Assembly: GCF_017744695.1 (NCBI RefSeq)
Contig: NZ_JAGIAS010000005.1
Span: 62,001 to 126,000 of the forward strand
Direction of reading: 5' to 3'
DNA: 64,000 bases
From: Dyadobacter sp.
GTDB lineage: Bacteria > Bacteroidota > Bacteroidia > Cytophagales > Spirosomataceae
Shown here: positions 53,590-62,596 of the stretch, piece by piece
Position numbering within the stretch: position 1 is the first letter of the stretch
Layout: each line of letters begins with the position of its first letter
Translations under genes and position numbers: made by a program
Notes under the pieces: model-generated
Told to the model about the DNA's origin: nothing
The model's input: only the letters and a program-made list of their open reading frames with translations
The model's database searches: none

Positions 53590-54219
53590 ATGGATAAAAG
53601 TATCATTCAGTTAATTAAGGAAGGGGAGGGGCTCACCACCGAGTTCAAGAGGACGATAGACAGTCCTTTCAAGATTGCGAAAACCATTGTTTCCTTTGCC
53701 AATACCTCGGGAGGAAACCTGCTGATCGGTGTGGCGGACCATGGCGCCATTATGGGCGTGCAATCGGAGTTGCGGGAGTTGCAAAAGCTTGAAAAGGCGC
53801 TTGTCAAACTCATTGAGCCGGAATTGGTGGTACAGATCAAATCGGAAAACCTGGACGGCAGGAAAGTTTTGCGGGTGACCATCCATGAAAGTGAGGATAA
53901 GCCCCATCACGCATTGAATGAAAAAGGCGAACGCATTATTTACATTCGCGTGAAGGATAAAAGCATGCCTATTCCAAGGCTGTTGCTTTACAACGGAACT
54001 GATTCGGAGACAGAAAAACTGCTGGCTACGCGCCACGTCAAAACGTTGATCACCCACCTTAAAGAAACCGATTCGGTAACCGCTAAGGCGTTTTCAAAAA
54101 TCATCAATATTTCCGAAAAAAGGGCGGAACGGATGTTACAGGACCTCGCCGCGCGGCAGGTCTTGCTCAAACTGTCCAAAGGAAAACCCGAAAGTTTCAG
54201 TCTGAAATGGACGGAATAA
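53590..54219 (+). CDS. AlbA_2 (Schlafen-like) domain protein with winged helix
   Basis: 209 residues. LIKEGEGLTTEFKRTIDS, KTIVSFANTSGGNLLIGVAD and IYIRVKDKSMPIP are the AlbA_2 domain; a short C-terminal HTH follows. Starts 5 bases after dprA. Members may bind nucleic acid; function not established. Confidence 0.88.
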   Translation: MDKSIIQLIKEGEGLTTEFKRTIDSPFKIAKTIVSFANTSGGNLLIGVADHGAIMGVQSELRELQKLEKALVKLIEPELVVQIKSENLDGRKVLRVTIHESEDKPHHALNEKGERIIYIRVKDKSMPIPRLLLYNGTDSETEKLLATRHVKTLITHLKETDSVTAKAFSKIINISEKRAERMLQDLAARQVLLKLSKGKPESFSLKWTE

Positions 54220-54223
54220 AAAA

Positions 54224-54257
54224 GCGGCTGGTTATCGGATTCCCGATCGCCAGCCGC
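54224..54257. terminator. bidirectional terminator between the AlbA_2 and FKBP genes
   Basis: GCGGCTGG ... CCAGCCGC form the outer stem with an inner ATCGG/CCGAT stem. A-rich sequence on the left gives a T-run for the minus-strand gene. Confidence 0.75.
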
Positions 54258-54277
54258 ACTAAAATGGCATAGGTTGA

Positions 54278-54706
54278 TTAGTTGATACCTATCAATTCCA
54301 GTTCAAAAATAAGGTCCTGTCCCGCCAACGGGTGGTTGGCATCGAGCACTACGTAAGCGTCGGTAACTTCTCTCACAACAACCGGGATCACCTGGCCGCC
54401 GTCCTGGTGCATATTCAAAGTGCCGCCTACTTCCAGAGGAATGTCGGCAGGGATTTGTGCACGGTCGAATTGGATGATCATTTCGTCGTTCACCGGGCCG
54501 TATGCTTCCGCATTAGGGATATGGATGGTTTTTTTTGCGCCGATTTCCATGCCCGTTACGCCATCGTCGAATCCTTTGATCACCTGTCCGCTTCCCAGCG
54601 TAAAGCTCAAAGGCTCACGTCCTTCGGAGGAATCAAAAAGTTGTCCGTCCGGCAGGGTACCCTTGTAGTGTACCTGCACTTTGTCACCAGCCTTTGCCTG
54701 ACTCAT
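54278..54706 (-). CDS. SlyD-type FKBP peptidyl-prolyl cis-trans isomerase
   Basis: 142 residues. VQVHYKGTLPDGQLFDSSEG and SGQVIKGFDDGVTGMEIGAKK match the FKBP core, with an inserted IF (chaperone) domain at about 70-120 (PNAEAYGPVNDEMI, QIPADIPLEVGG). It speeds proline isomerisation and can act as a chaperone. No His-rich tail. Confidence 0.95.
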   Translation of the reverse strand: MSQAKAGDKVQVHYKGTLPDGQLFDSSEGREPLSFTLGSGQVIKGFDDGVTGMEIGAKKTIHIPNAEAYGPVNDEMIIQFDRAQIPADIPLEVGGTLNMHQDGGQVIPVVVREVTDAYVVLDANHPLAGQDLIFELELIGIN

Positions 54707-54775
54707 AATTCTATATTTAGATGGTTTAAAAAAGCAATCGTGAAAACTTCTCTCACGAATGCATGAGAATGAAAA

Positions 54776-56251
54776 TTAGTATGCCCGGGCAAAAACAACA
54801 CGTCCTTTGGACGGCTTACCTGAGTAAATGCAAACGCCCTCTTCGGCTTCCTGGTTCAGAGGGATACAACGGATGGTCGCTTTCGTTTCTTCCTTGATCT
54901 TCTCTTCGGTCTCGGAAGTACCGTCCCAGTGCGCGAGGATAAACCCGCCTTTGGTATCGAGGATATTGTTGAATTCTTCGAAAGAGTCCACTTTATAGGT
55001 ATTCTCTTCGCGGAATTGCAATGCCTTTTTGTAAATAGATTCCTGGATGTCGTTGAGCAGGTTCTGAACGTAAGCGGCAATGCCTTCGACCGAAACCGTT
55101 TCTTTGGTTTTGGTATCGCGGCGGGCTACTTCAACCGTACCGTTTTCGAGATCGCGGCCTCCCATAGCCAGTCTCACGGGAACACCTTTCAATTCATACT
55201 CAGCGAATTTGAAGCCTGGCTTCGCATTGTCGCTGCTGTCGTATTTGACACTGATACCCAGTTTTTTCAGGTCTTTCGTGATCTCCGCAACTTTTTCGGA
55301 AATCTGCGCAAGCTGTTCGTCGTTCCGGTAAATAGGAACGATCACCACCTGGATAGGCGCCAGTTTCGGAGGCAGCACGAGGCCAGCGTCGTCGGAATGC
55401 GCCATGATGAGCGCACCCATCAGACGTGTACTTACACCCCATGACGTTCCCCAAACATAATCCAGCTTGCCTTCCTTATCCTGGAATTTTACGTCGAATG
55501 CATTCGCGAAGTTCTGGCCCAGGAAGTGGGAGGTACCGGCTTGCAATGCTTTTCCGTCCTGCATCATGGCTTCGATACAATAAGTATCTTCGGCCCCGGC
55601 GAAACGTTCGTTAGGTGTTTTCACGCCTTTGATCACGGGTACCGCCATCCATTCTTCGGCAAACTGCGCGTATACTTCCAGCATTTGTTTCGTTTCGGCT
55701 ACCGCTTCCTGCGCTGTCGCATGCGCCGTGTGGCCTTCCTGCCAAAGAAACTCGGCTGTACGCAGGAACAGGCGCGTACGCATTTCCCAACGCACGACAT
55801 TCGCCCATTGGTTGATGAGCAACGGCAGGTCACGGTACGACTGGATCCAGTTCTTATAAGTACTCCAGATGACCGTTTCCGAAGTCGGGCGCACGATTAG
55901 CTCTTCTTCCAGTTTCGCTTCCGGGTCAACGACCACGCCTTTGCCGTTCGGGTCGTTTTTGAGGCGATAATGCGTTACTACGGCACATTCCTTGGCAAAT
56001 CCTTCCACGTGCGAAGCCTCCTTGCTCAGGTACGATTTCGGGATGAAAAGCGGGAAATAGGCATTGGTGTGGCCTGTTTCTTTGAACATGTCATCCAGCG
56101 CGCGCTGCATTTTTTCCCAGATAGAGTACCCGTACGGTTTGATCACCATACAACCTCTTACCGGTGAGTTTTCGGCCAGGTCGGCGCGTTTCACTAATTC
56201 ATTGTACCATTCGGAGTAGTTTTCACTTCGTGTTGGCAAGGCTTTACTCAT
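54776..56251 (-). CDS. proS: prolyl-tRNA synthetase (archaeal/eukaryote-like short form)
   Basis: 491 residues without the editing insertion of the bacterial long form. Class II motifs include GCMVIKPYGYSIWEK, FLRTAEFLWQEGHTAHAT and LMGALIMAHSDDAGLVLPP; the anticodon-binding domain and a C-terminal tail ending VVFARAY are typical of this type. Charges tRNA-Pro. Confidence 0.97.
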   Translation of the reverse strand: MSKALPTRSENYSEWYNELVKRADLAENSPVRGCMVIKPYGYSIWEKMQRALDDMFKETGHTNAYFPLFIPKSYLSKEASHVEGFAKECAVVTHYRLKNDPNGKGVVVDPEAKLEEELIVRPTSETVIWSTYKNWIQSYRDLPLLINQWANVVRWEMRTRLFLRTAEFLWQEGHTAHATAQEAVAETKQMLEVYAQFAEEWMAVPVIKGVKTPNERFAGAEDTYCIEAMMQDGKALQAGTSHFLGQNFANAFDVKFQDKEGKLDYVWGTSWGVSTRLMGALIMAHSDDAGLVLPPKLAPIQVVIVPIYRNDEQLAQISEKVAEITKDLKKLGISVKYDSSDNAKPGFKFAEYELKGVPVRLAMGGRDLENGTVEVARRDTKTKETVSVEGIAAYVQNLLNDIQESIYKKALQFREENTYKVDSFEEFNNILDTKGGFILAHWDGTSETEEKIKEETKATIRCIPLNQEAEEGVCIYSGKPSKGRVVFARAY

Positions 56252-56434
56252 TACTTTGTATTATTTTGGAATTGAAATGGAGTATTACGTTAATCCAGGC
56301 CTGTTTTTCAAGGGAGTTGCAAAGATAGTTTTTTATGTTAACTTTGGAATTAATGTATAGTTACGGACGTTTACTTCGCAGGGAGAATGCGTTTTATACC
56401 TATATTAGCAACAAACTTTTAATCCTTAAAAGCC

Positions 56435-57715
56435 ATGAGTATGTTCAATAAAGCAAAATATTTGTCTTTGCTGGTGCTGTTGGGAGCTTGGGGATGTACT
56501 TCAAATCAGTATGCATCACGCTCGGGCGGCGGATATGATGATCTCTACGGGGGCAACTCCGGCGGAGGCCTCGTATTGGCGGACCGGGGAGGTGATCAGG
56601 AAGTATCCCGTTCGGACAACCCGGACTACACCTATACAGGCAAGTATTCCGAAAACGGCACAGCGGACTATTACGACGAAAATTACCTTTCGTCCAGAGT
56701 CGTAAAACGCCAGGTATCGACAGACGTGGGCTATAATGCCGGTTTTGTCGACGGCTATAATTCAGCCAGTTTCAATAACCCATATTACGGCGGTTTCGGA
56801 TCGTACTGGCCCGGCAGCTATGCAGGCCTGTCGCTCAACTTCGGTTACGGCGGGTTCAGGATGCGTCCTTCCTTTGGATTCGGCTTCGGGTCGATGATGG
56901 GGTACTCACCATGGGGTTATTCGCCGTGGGGCTACGGCAGCATGCTGAGCTATGGTTATGATCCGTTTTACAGCCCGTGGGGGTATAGTCCTTGGGGGTA
57001 TAACAGCATGTACGGCTGGGGTGGAGGTTACTACGATAGCTTCTACGGCGGCTACGGCTATTCACCATGGGCTTACAGCCGTCCGGTGATCGTGATCAAC
57101 AATTCCGACAGAGGCTATACCAGAACCTACGGTCCGCGGGTAGTGGATGCCAGCAGGAACCGCAGCAGCGAGCGTTACAATTCCAACTTCGTAAACTCGT
57201 CGCGTACCCGTTCCGAAACCGCCACAAGGGGAAGCCGCGACGGTGGTCGTGTGATCTCAGGCGATACTTATTCTTCACCAAGGTCGGAACGTTCAGGCCG
57301 TGGTAATGCAGTAGCAAATGGCGGAAGAACCAGCGCTGAATCTTACGGTTCACGGGTGGTGGATGGCGGTAGTGGTAATGTGTATTACTCGCGTCCTCGT
57401 TCGGCTAATTCGAGCAATTACTCTTCTGAAAGCGGCAACACCAATGGCGCAAGCTATTACTCGTCTCCACGCTCTTCGAGAGGCTCATCCTCTTCTTCTT
57501 ACAGTGCACCGTCGTACAGCACTCCATCGAGAACGCAGGATTACGGAACGCCAAGCAGGAGTTATTCAAACCAAAGAAGCGATTCATACAGCGCTCCGAC
57601 CCGGACTTACAGCCAGCCGTCGTATAGCGCTCCTTCAAGAAGTTACAGCGCCCCATCCAGCGGTGGCGGCGGTGGCGGCGGAAGTTCAAGCCGCTCTTCG
57701 AGAGGTCCAAGATAA
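56435..57715 (+). CDS. repetitive Gly/Tyr/Ser-rich exported lipoprotein candidate
   Basis: 426 residues. Signal sequence (about 1-20) with a possible lipobox LLGAWGC at C21. Residues about 150-215 contain repeats of YSPWGY, and the C-terminal third is Ser/Tyr/Arg/Pro-rich with SAPSYS/TPSRTY-type repeats. No catalytic domain. Likely cell-surface or envelope protein. Divergent from proS. Confidence 0.8.
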   Translation: MSMFNKAKYLSLLVLLGAWGCTSNQYASRSGGGYDDLYGGNSGGGLVLADRGGDQEVSRSDNPDYTYTGKYSENGTADYYDENYLSSRVVKRQVSTDVGYNAGFVDGYNSASFNNPYYGGFGSYWPGSYAGLSLNFGYGGFRMRPSFGFGFGSMMGYSPWGYSPWGYGSMLSYGYDPFYSPWGYSPWGYNSMYGWGGGYYDSFYGGYGYSPWAYSRPVIVINNSDRGYTRTYGPRVVDASRNRSSERYNSNFVNSSRTRSETATRGSRDGGRVISGDTYSSPRSERSGRGNAVANGGRTSAESYGSRVVDGGSGNVYYSRPRSANSSNYSSESGNTNGASYYSSPRSSRGSSSSSYSAPSYSTPSRTQDYGTPSRSYSNQRSDSYSAPTRTYSQPSYSAPSRSYSAPSSGGGGGGGSSSRSSRGPR

Positions 57716-57749
57716 TTTACAACTATCCTGAAAAAGAGATAGTCATGTC

Positions 57750-57784
57750 AAACCCTGCAAGATGTCATAATTTTGCAGGGTTTT
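57750..57784 (+). terminator. intrinsic terminator of the repetitive protein gene
   Basis: AAACCCTGCAA (57750-57760) and TTGCAGGGTTT (57773-57783) form an 11-base perfect stem with a trailing T-run. Confidence 0.85.
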
Positions 57785-57818
57785 CGTTTAAATTGTATTG
57801 AAATAAGTATCAACTGCC

Positions 57819-59378
57819 ATGTCGAAAACATACTCAGGAATTGCGCTCCTCTTTTCGCTGCTCACTTCATCAGCGGCATTTGCACAATACGCTACCGACG
57901 CACTTCGCTATTCAGAAATCAACCAGAATGGTTCGGCGCGCTTCCAGGCGCTGGGCGGAAACCACGCTGCCATTGGTGGCGACGCCAGCTCTATTTACGG
58001 AAACCCGGCTGGCCTGGGATTCTATAACCGATCGGAATTTACACTAAGCCCGGCCGTAACGATTGCCGGCACGAAAGCCAACTACCTCGGCAACGAGGAT
58101 GAGCAACACAGCAGCCTGGTTAACTTTCCACAGGCTTCGGTCGTGTTTGCAAGCCAGCCGGGATTTCAGCGGAAGTGGAAGCGATCGTCATTCGGTGTTT
58201 CATTCTCCCGCCAGCAGTCATTCCAAAACGGTTACCTGTATGGCGGACGGAACAATAACAGTGCTTATATCGACAATGTGTTGGAGACTGTCAACAATGC
58301 GAGCCCTCCTTACACCGTCGATGAGCTTGAAAAAGGCTTGAAAAACGATGCTGCGGGCAATCCGATCGCCAACTCGATTCCGGTAGCCTACTATCAGATG
58401 TACCTGATCAACCCTACGACCACCTCGGGGCCTCCTTTCACGGCGATCGATGGCCAGAGTGTCGTGGATCAGTCGGGCGATTTTACTTCCAAAGGCGCGA
58501 CTTCGCAATGGTCATTTGCTTATGCCGGTAACCTGGACGACAAATTTTACCTGGGTGGAAATATCGGGTTCAGCAGGATCAAATACGACTACTCGTCCCG
58601 GTTTAGCGATGACTATGTAAATAGCCCTTCGCTGACCTATATTGATCAATTTGAGGACTTTAAAGTTCGTGGTAATGGATTCAATGCCTCATTGGGTGCT
58701 ATCTACAAGTTCAATCCGATGTTCCAGATCGGCGGAACGCTGATCAGTCCGACTATTAGTGCGATCAAAGAAACATTTAGTCAGAGTGTAGCCGCGGGCT
58801 TTGTGGGCGGGAAGGTAAAAGATGCCGATGGAAAACTGATCACGCCACCGTATACTTCGCTTCCTATTGCAGCAAACGACTTTGAATACACGCTGATTGG
58901 TCCGATGCGCGGCAATTTGGGCGGTACCGTGTTCTTTCAAAACAAAGGCTTTGTGACCGCTACCGTGGAATACGTTGGTTACAGCGGTATGCGGGCGACA
59001 ACAAGTTTTCTGGATGCCGACGGTAACCGCGACTTCAAGAACAACACAAAAGCGGAAATCAAAGATACGTTCCGTAATACCGTCAATTTCCGATTGGGAG
59101 GAGAGCTAAGGGCCAATATCTTCCGTGCGCGTATAGGTGGTGCCTACATTGCTGACCCTTATCTTGACCGTACGGATGGCATTGATCGAAGCAAACTACT
59201 GTTCTCAGCGGGCGTAGGTGTGCGCAACGATCGCTTCTTTGTGGATTTGACAGGTACATTTACCACTTACAAATCTGCTTATACGCCGTATTATCTTAAT
59301 AATCCCAGCAACTACGCATCGGTTGAAATCACTAACAAGCCTGTCAACGTAATGCTTACGGGTGGCGTATTTTTCTGA
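57819..59378 (+). CDS. OmpP1/FadL/TodX-like outer membrane protein
   Basis: 519 residues, signal peptide about 1-22 (ending AAFAQ). N-terminal ARFQALGGNHAAIGGDAS and IYGNPAGLGFYNRSE are the FadL/TodX signature, and the rest shows alternating beta strands. It probably takes up hydrophobic compounds through the outer membrane. Confidence 0.82.
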   Translation: MSKTYSGIALLFSLLTSSAAFAQYATDALRYSEINQNGSARFQALGGNHAAIGGDASSIYGNPAGLGFYNRSEFTLSPAVTIAGTKANYLGNEDEQHSSLVNFPQASVVFASQPGFQRKWKRSSFGVSFSRQQSFQNGYLYGGRNNNSAYIDNVLETVNNASPPYTVDELEKGLKNDAAGNPIANSIPVAYYQMYLINPTTTSGPPFTAIDGQSVVDQSGDFTSKGATSQWSFAYAGNLDDKFYLGGNIGFSRIKYDYSSRFSDDYVNSPSLTYIDQFEDFKVRGNGFNASLGAIYKFNPMFQIGGTLISPTISAIKETFSQSVAAGFVGGKVKDADGKLITPPYTSLPIAANDFEYTLIGPMRGNLGGTVFFQNKGFVTATVEYVGYSGMRATTSFLDADGNRDFKNNTKAEIKDTFRNTVNFRLGGELRANIFRARIGGAYIADPYLDRTDGIDRSKLLFSAGVGVRNDRFFVDLTGTFTTYKSAYTPYYLNNPSNYASVEITNKPVNVMLTGGVFF

Positions 59379-59400
59379 TCTGTATTAATATTTAAAACAG

Positions 59401-59426
59401 AAAACCTGCTCGTCGCAGGTTTTTTG
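59401..59426 (+). terminator. intrinsic terminator of the FadL-like gene
   Basis: AAAACCTGC (59401-59409) and GCAGGTTTT (59415-59423) form a stem with a 5-base loop, followed by T bases. It also faces the end of aroK. Confidence 0.85.
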
Positions 59427-59428
59427 TT

Positions 59429-59932
59429 TTATAGCAGAGGCGTAAGGACTTCGAGCAAGTGGCTGACGTCTATTTCTCCTTTCAATGTGAAATCAGCTTG
59501 CGAATAATAAGGCAGCCGGTCGGTAATGCGGTTTTGCAGCGTGTCGACGAGCGAGGTGGCGCCGGAGAGAATAGGGCGGTCGTCTTTGCCGTGATTTTCG
59601 ATTCGCCTGGCCAGATCTTCGGCTGGAACGTCGAGAAAAATGCTGACGCCCATTTCTTTAATCACGTCCATATTGTCGAAAAAGCAGGGCGTGCCGCCGC
59701 CAGAAGCAAGCACAATGCCTTTTTGTGTAGAGGTTTCCTTCAAAATCCGGCTTTCGACTTCCCGGAAATATGCTTCTCCTTGCTGCGAGAAAATAGCGGA
59801 AATTTCCATTCCCTGGTCTTTCTCGATCAGCTTGTCGAGGTCTACAAATTGGTAATTCAATGCGCGCGCGAGCTTTTTGCCCAGCGTGGTTTTGCCGGAA
59901 GACATCATCCCGACGAGTATTATATTCTTCAT
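59429..59932 (-). CDS. aroK: shikimate kinase
   Basis: 167 residues. Walker A GMMSSGKTTLGKKLARAL, shikimate-binding DLDKLIE, E...REVESRIL and LASGGGTPC with the conserved Gly-rich loop. It phosphorylates shikimate in the aromatic amino acid pathway. Confidence 0.97.
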   Translation of the reverse strand: MKNIILVGMMSSGKTTLGKKLARALNYQFVDLDKLIEKDQGMEISAIFSQQGEAYFREVESRILKETSTQKGIVLASGGGTPCFFDNMDVIKEMGVSIFLDVPAEDLARRIENHGKDDRPILSGATSLVDTLQNRITDRLPYYSQADFTLKGEIDVSHLLEVLTPLL

Positions 59933-59952
59933 CTGATTGGGTGTCAGTCACA

Positions 59953-61044
59953 TTATTTGACAAGGGCTACCACTTCTTCGGCAGTCGGGGTGTCGTTGTA
60001 ATGCCATTTGCCTTTCACAATCCCATCTTTCAAAAGCCAAAGGCCAGGGTTTGAGCGTGAAATGGTTTTCAAAACCGTCGCATCTACATAATAATAGGGA
60101 GCGGTGAGCTGATGCTGCGAGAGGAAATTCTCGATGTCGGCGCTGTTGCCGGAAGTGAGGATGACCGGCTCCACGCCCTTGCCTTTCACGGCATTGATCA
60201 GCTTATTGATATCCGGCAATGCGGCAGTATTAATATCGGTGAGGCTTTTGATGATCAGAAATAGCTTTTTGCCCTGAAAAGTACCTTCGGTGAAATCACC
60301 AGCATCATTCCATACTTTATAATCTGTGATTTTAGGCTTCGCATCCTCATTTAATACCACCATTTCCTTGAATTTCAGGGTAGTATCGCTTGGGTACTGC
60401 TCATATTCAAGTGTTTTGCCGTCTTTTTCAAATATATATTGATAACGTAGCGGCTCGGAAGGCTTCATTTGCGCGGGAATGCTGGCGCCCACACGGTAAG
60501 GCAGCAAATCCATAATAGGTAAATGACGCAACGAATAAATGGCGATGCCTAGTGAAACCAGCGTGGAGATAACGACAATAATGCCCGTAGGGTAGGATTT
60601 GAACTTCTTTCGGTAGTATACGATCACCAGAATCAGTATCAACAAGAATATATCCTTGCCAAACGAGGTCCATGGCGTAAGTTTAATGGCCGCCCCGAAA
60701 CAGCCGCAATCGGTAACTTTGTTGAAGTAGGCCGAATAGAATGTCAGGAATGTAAAGAATACAATGATCGCCAGCAGCAGCCAGGAAATGGTCTTTGGCT
60801 TGTAGGCTACCAGCAATGCGATACCCAGGACAACCTCCGCCGTACAAAGGAACACCGAAAAATACAGCGCCAGCGGTACCAGGGCCATGAAGAAATCATG
60901 CAGTGCAGGAAGGTCGGTGGCGAAGACCTCGAAATATTCTTCCAGCTTATATTGCGTTCCGATCGGGTCGTTCAGCTTGATGATTCCGGAGAAAATGAAG
61001 AGTAATCCTACTAGGACTCGTGAGATCTGGGCAAAGATTTTCAT
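59953..61044 (-). CDS. BT_3928-like DoxX family membrane protein
   Basis: 363 residues. DoxX/MauE-like four-helix membrane part (about 1-160; FSGIIKLNDPIGTQYKLEEY, DCGCFGAAIKLTPW with a CxC), then a soluble region with no CxxC that resembles a TlpA-like domain. Function unknown; may take part in redox or cell-envelope maturation. Confidence 0.85.
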   Translation of the reverse strand: MKIFAQISRVLVGLLFIFSGIIKLNDPIGTQYKLEEYFEVFATDLPALHDFFMALVPLALYFSVFLCTAEVVLGIALLVAYKPKTISWLLLAIIVFFTFLTFYSAYFNKVTDCGCFGAAIKLTPWTSFGKDIFLLILILVIVYYRKKFKSYPTGIIVVISTLVSLGIAIYSLRHLPIMDLLPYRVGASIPAQMKPSEPLRYQYIFEKDGKTLEYEQYPSDTTLKFKEMVVLNEDAKPKITDYKVWNDAGDFTEGTFQGKKLFLIIKSLTDINTAALPDINKLINAVKGKGVEPVILTSGNSADIENFLSQHQLTAPYYYVDATVLKTISRSNPGLWLLKDGIVKGKWHYNDTPTAEEVVALVK

Positions 61045-61077
61045 TGCAAACTGGACGGCGGTTTGGGTGTGTCTTTG

Positions 61078-61680
61078 TTAGTTGGTCTGTAAGGCATTCG
61101 ATTTGATCAGGCAGAATACCGAATAGTTGATAATATCCTGGTATCCCGCTTTTACACCCTCTGAAACGAGCGTAAGTCCTTGATTGTCTTCGATTTGTTT
61201 GATCCTTAGCAGTTTCATGAGAATGATGTCGGTCATGGAGCTCACACGCATGTCGCGCCACGCCTCGCCATAGTCATGGTTTTTATTAAACAACAATTCT
61301 TTCACTTCGTTCACCTGAGAATTGTAAAGAATTGTTAATGCTGAATCGTCGATGTTCTGGTTTTGTTCCACCGCCGCGATCTGGATTAGCGCCATTACGC
61401 AATAATTGATAATACCGATGAATTCGGAAGACACGTCCTCATTCACTTTCTGCACGCCCTTGTCCTGGATAGTGCGGATGCGCTGGGCTTTGATGAAGAT
61501 CTGATCGGTAATCGACGGGAGCCGAAGGATACGCCAGGATGTTCCGTAGTCCTTGTTTTTTTTTGTAAAAAGATCTTGGCAATACTGAATGATTTCCTGA
61601 TATTCCGATTCTGTGGATTTCACTGTTTCAAATGAGTTAGAGACTTTCAGACGGTAGGAAGAGAATGCTTTGATATTCAT
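61078..61680 (-). CDS. DUF1599 protein with internal duplication
   Basis: 200 residues from the ATG at 61680; a GTG at 61623 is an equally family-like start, and a TTG at 61716 would overlap folP. Two copies of the domain: FTKKNKDYGTSWRILRLPS with ITDQIFIKAQRIRTIQD, and FNKNHDYGEAWRDMRVSS with MTDIILMKLLRIKQIED. The family is related to nucleotide-modification-associated proteins. Downstream lies the DoxX gene, divergent is folP. Confidence 0.88.
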   Translation of the reverse strand: MNIKAFSSYRLKVSNSFETVKSTESEYQEIIQYCQDLFTKKNKDYGTSWRILRLPSITDQIFIKAQRIRTIQDKGVQKVNEDVSSEFIGIINYCVMALIQIAAVEQNQNIDDSALTILYNSQVNEVKELLFNKNHDYGEAWRDMRVSSMTDIILMKLLRIKQIEDNQGLTLVSEGVKAGYQDIINYSVFCLIKSNALQTN

Positions 61681-61707
61681 TCCTTTGCCTGTTTTTGAAA
61701 AGAATTT

Positions 61708-62559
61708 ATGTTGCAAGTTAGTAAAAAAACGCTCAATATCCGGGGCGCGCTGCTCGATCTGTCGGCGCCTGTGGTAATGGGGATTATGAATATCACGCCC
61801 GACTCGTTTTACTCCGGGAGCCGGGTTGTCGCGATGGATCAGATCGTTGAAAAGGCCGGTCAGATGCTTTCCGAAGGTGCCGGCATGATCGACATCGGCG
61901 GCTATTCTACGCGCCCGGGTGCGCGTGAGGTGAGCGCGGAGGAGGAGGGCGACCGCATTGAATCTGCCGTGGAGCCATTAGCTAAATTTTTCCCCGACCT
62001 CATCATTTCTGTTGATACCTTTCGGGCCGAAGTAGCCGAACGGGGTATTCGCAAAGGCGCACATATTATTAATGATGTGGCCGGCGGAACGCTCGACGAC
62101 GCGATGTTCGAAACCGTCGCCCGCCTGCGCGTGCCGTACATATTAATGCATATGCGCGGGACGCCGCAAACCATGAACGACCTGACGGATTACGAACGTC
62201 TTGTGCCGGACATCCTCAGGGATTTAAGGCGGAAAGTGGCAGTATTGCAAAGTAAGGGAGTCGCCGATCTGATCATCGATCCGGGTTTCGGGTTTGCGAA
62301 AACCATCGCGCAGAATTTCGAGCTGACGCGGGAGTTGAAACAGTTCCAGTTGCTGGGATACCCGGTGCTGGTGGGGATTTCGCGCAAGACGACAATTTAC
62401 AAAACCTTGCATATTTCGCCCGAAGAAGCGTTAAATGGAACAACGGTGCTCAACACGCTGGCATTGGAGCGTGGAGCGTCGATCCTGCGTGTACACGATG
62501 TGAAGCCTGCCGTGGAAGCGGTAAAACTGTGGATGGCCGCAGGTAACTATCCGAATTAA
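61708..62559 (+). CDS. folP: dihydropteroate synthase
   Basis: 283 residues. VMGIMNITPDSFYSGS, GAGMIDIGGYSTRPGA, ISVDTFRAEVAE, IINDVAGG, LIIDPGFGFAKTIAQN and VGISRKTTIY cover the pterin and pABA sites. It joins pABA to dihydropterin pyrophosphate in folate synthesis. The substitution GGYSTRP (usual GGESTRP) is common in Bacteroidota (recall). Start is 27 bases from the divergent DUF1599 ATG. Confidence 0.97.
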   Translation: MLQVSKKTLNIRGALLDLSAPVVMGIMNITPDSFYSGSRVVAMDQIVEKAGQMLSEGAGMIDIGGYSTRPGAREVSAEEEGDRIESAVEPLAKFFPDLIISVDTFRAEVAERGIRKGAHIINDVAGGTLDDAMFETVARLRVPYILMHMRGTPQTMNDLTDYERLVPDILRDLRRKVAVLQSKGVADLIIDPGFGFAKTIAQNFELTRELKQFQLLGYPVLVGISRKTTIYKTLHISPEEALNGTTVLNTLALERGASILRVHDVKPAVEAVKLWMAAGNYPN

Positions 62560-62596
62560 AATAGTAATTTAGTCGCTCTAAAATATCACCTTTCGT

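Noticed and set aside
56860..57070. Short tandem repeats that could suggest a CRISPR or minisatellite
   Set aside because: They are in-frame codons for YSPWGY-type protein repeats inside one long gene; there are no unique spacers of constant length.
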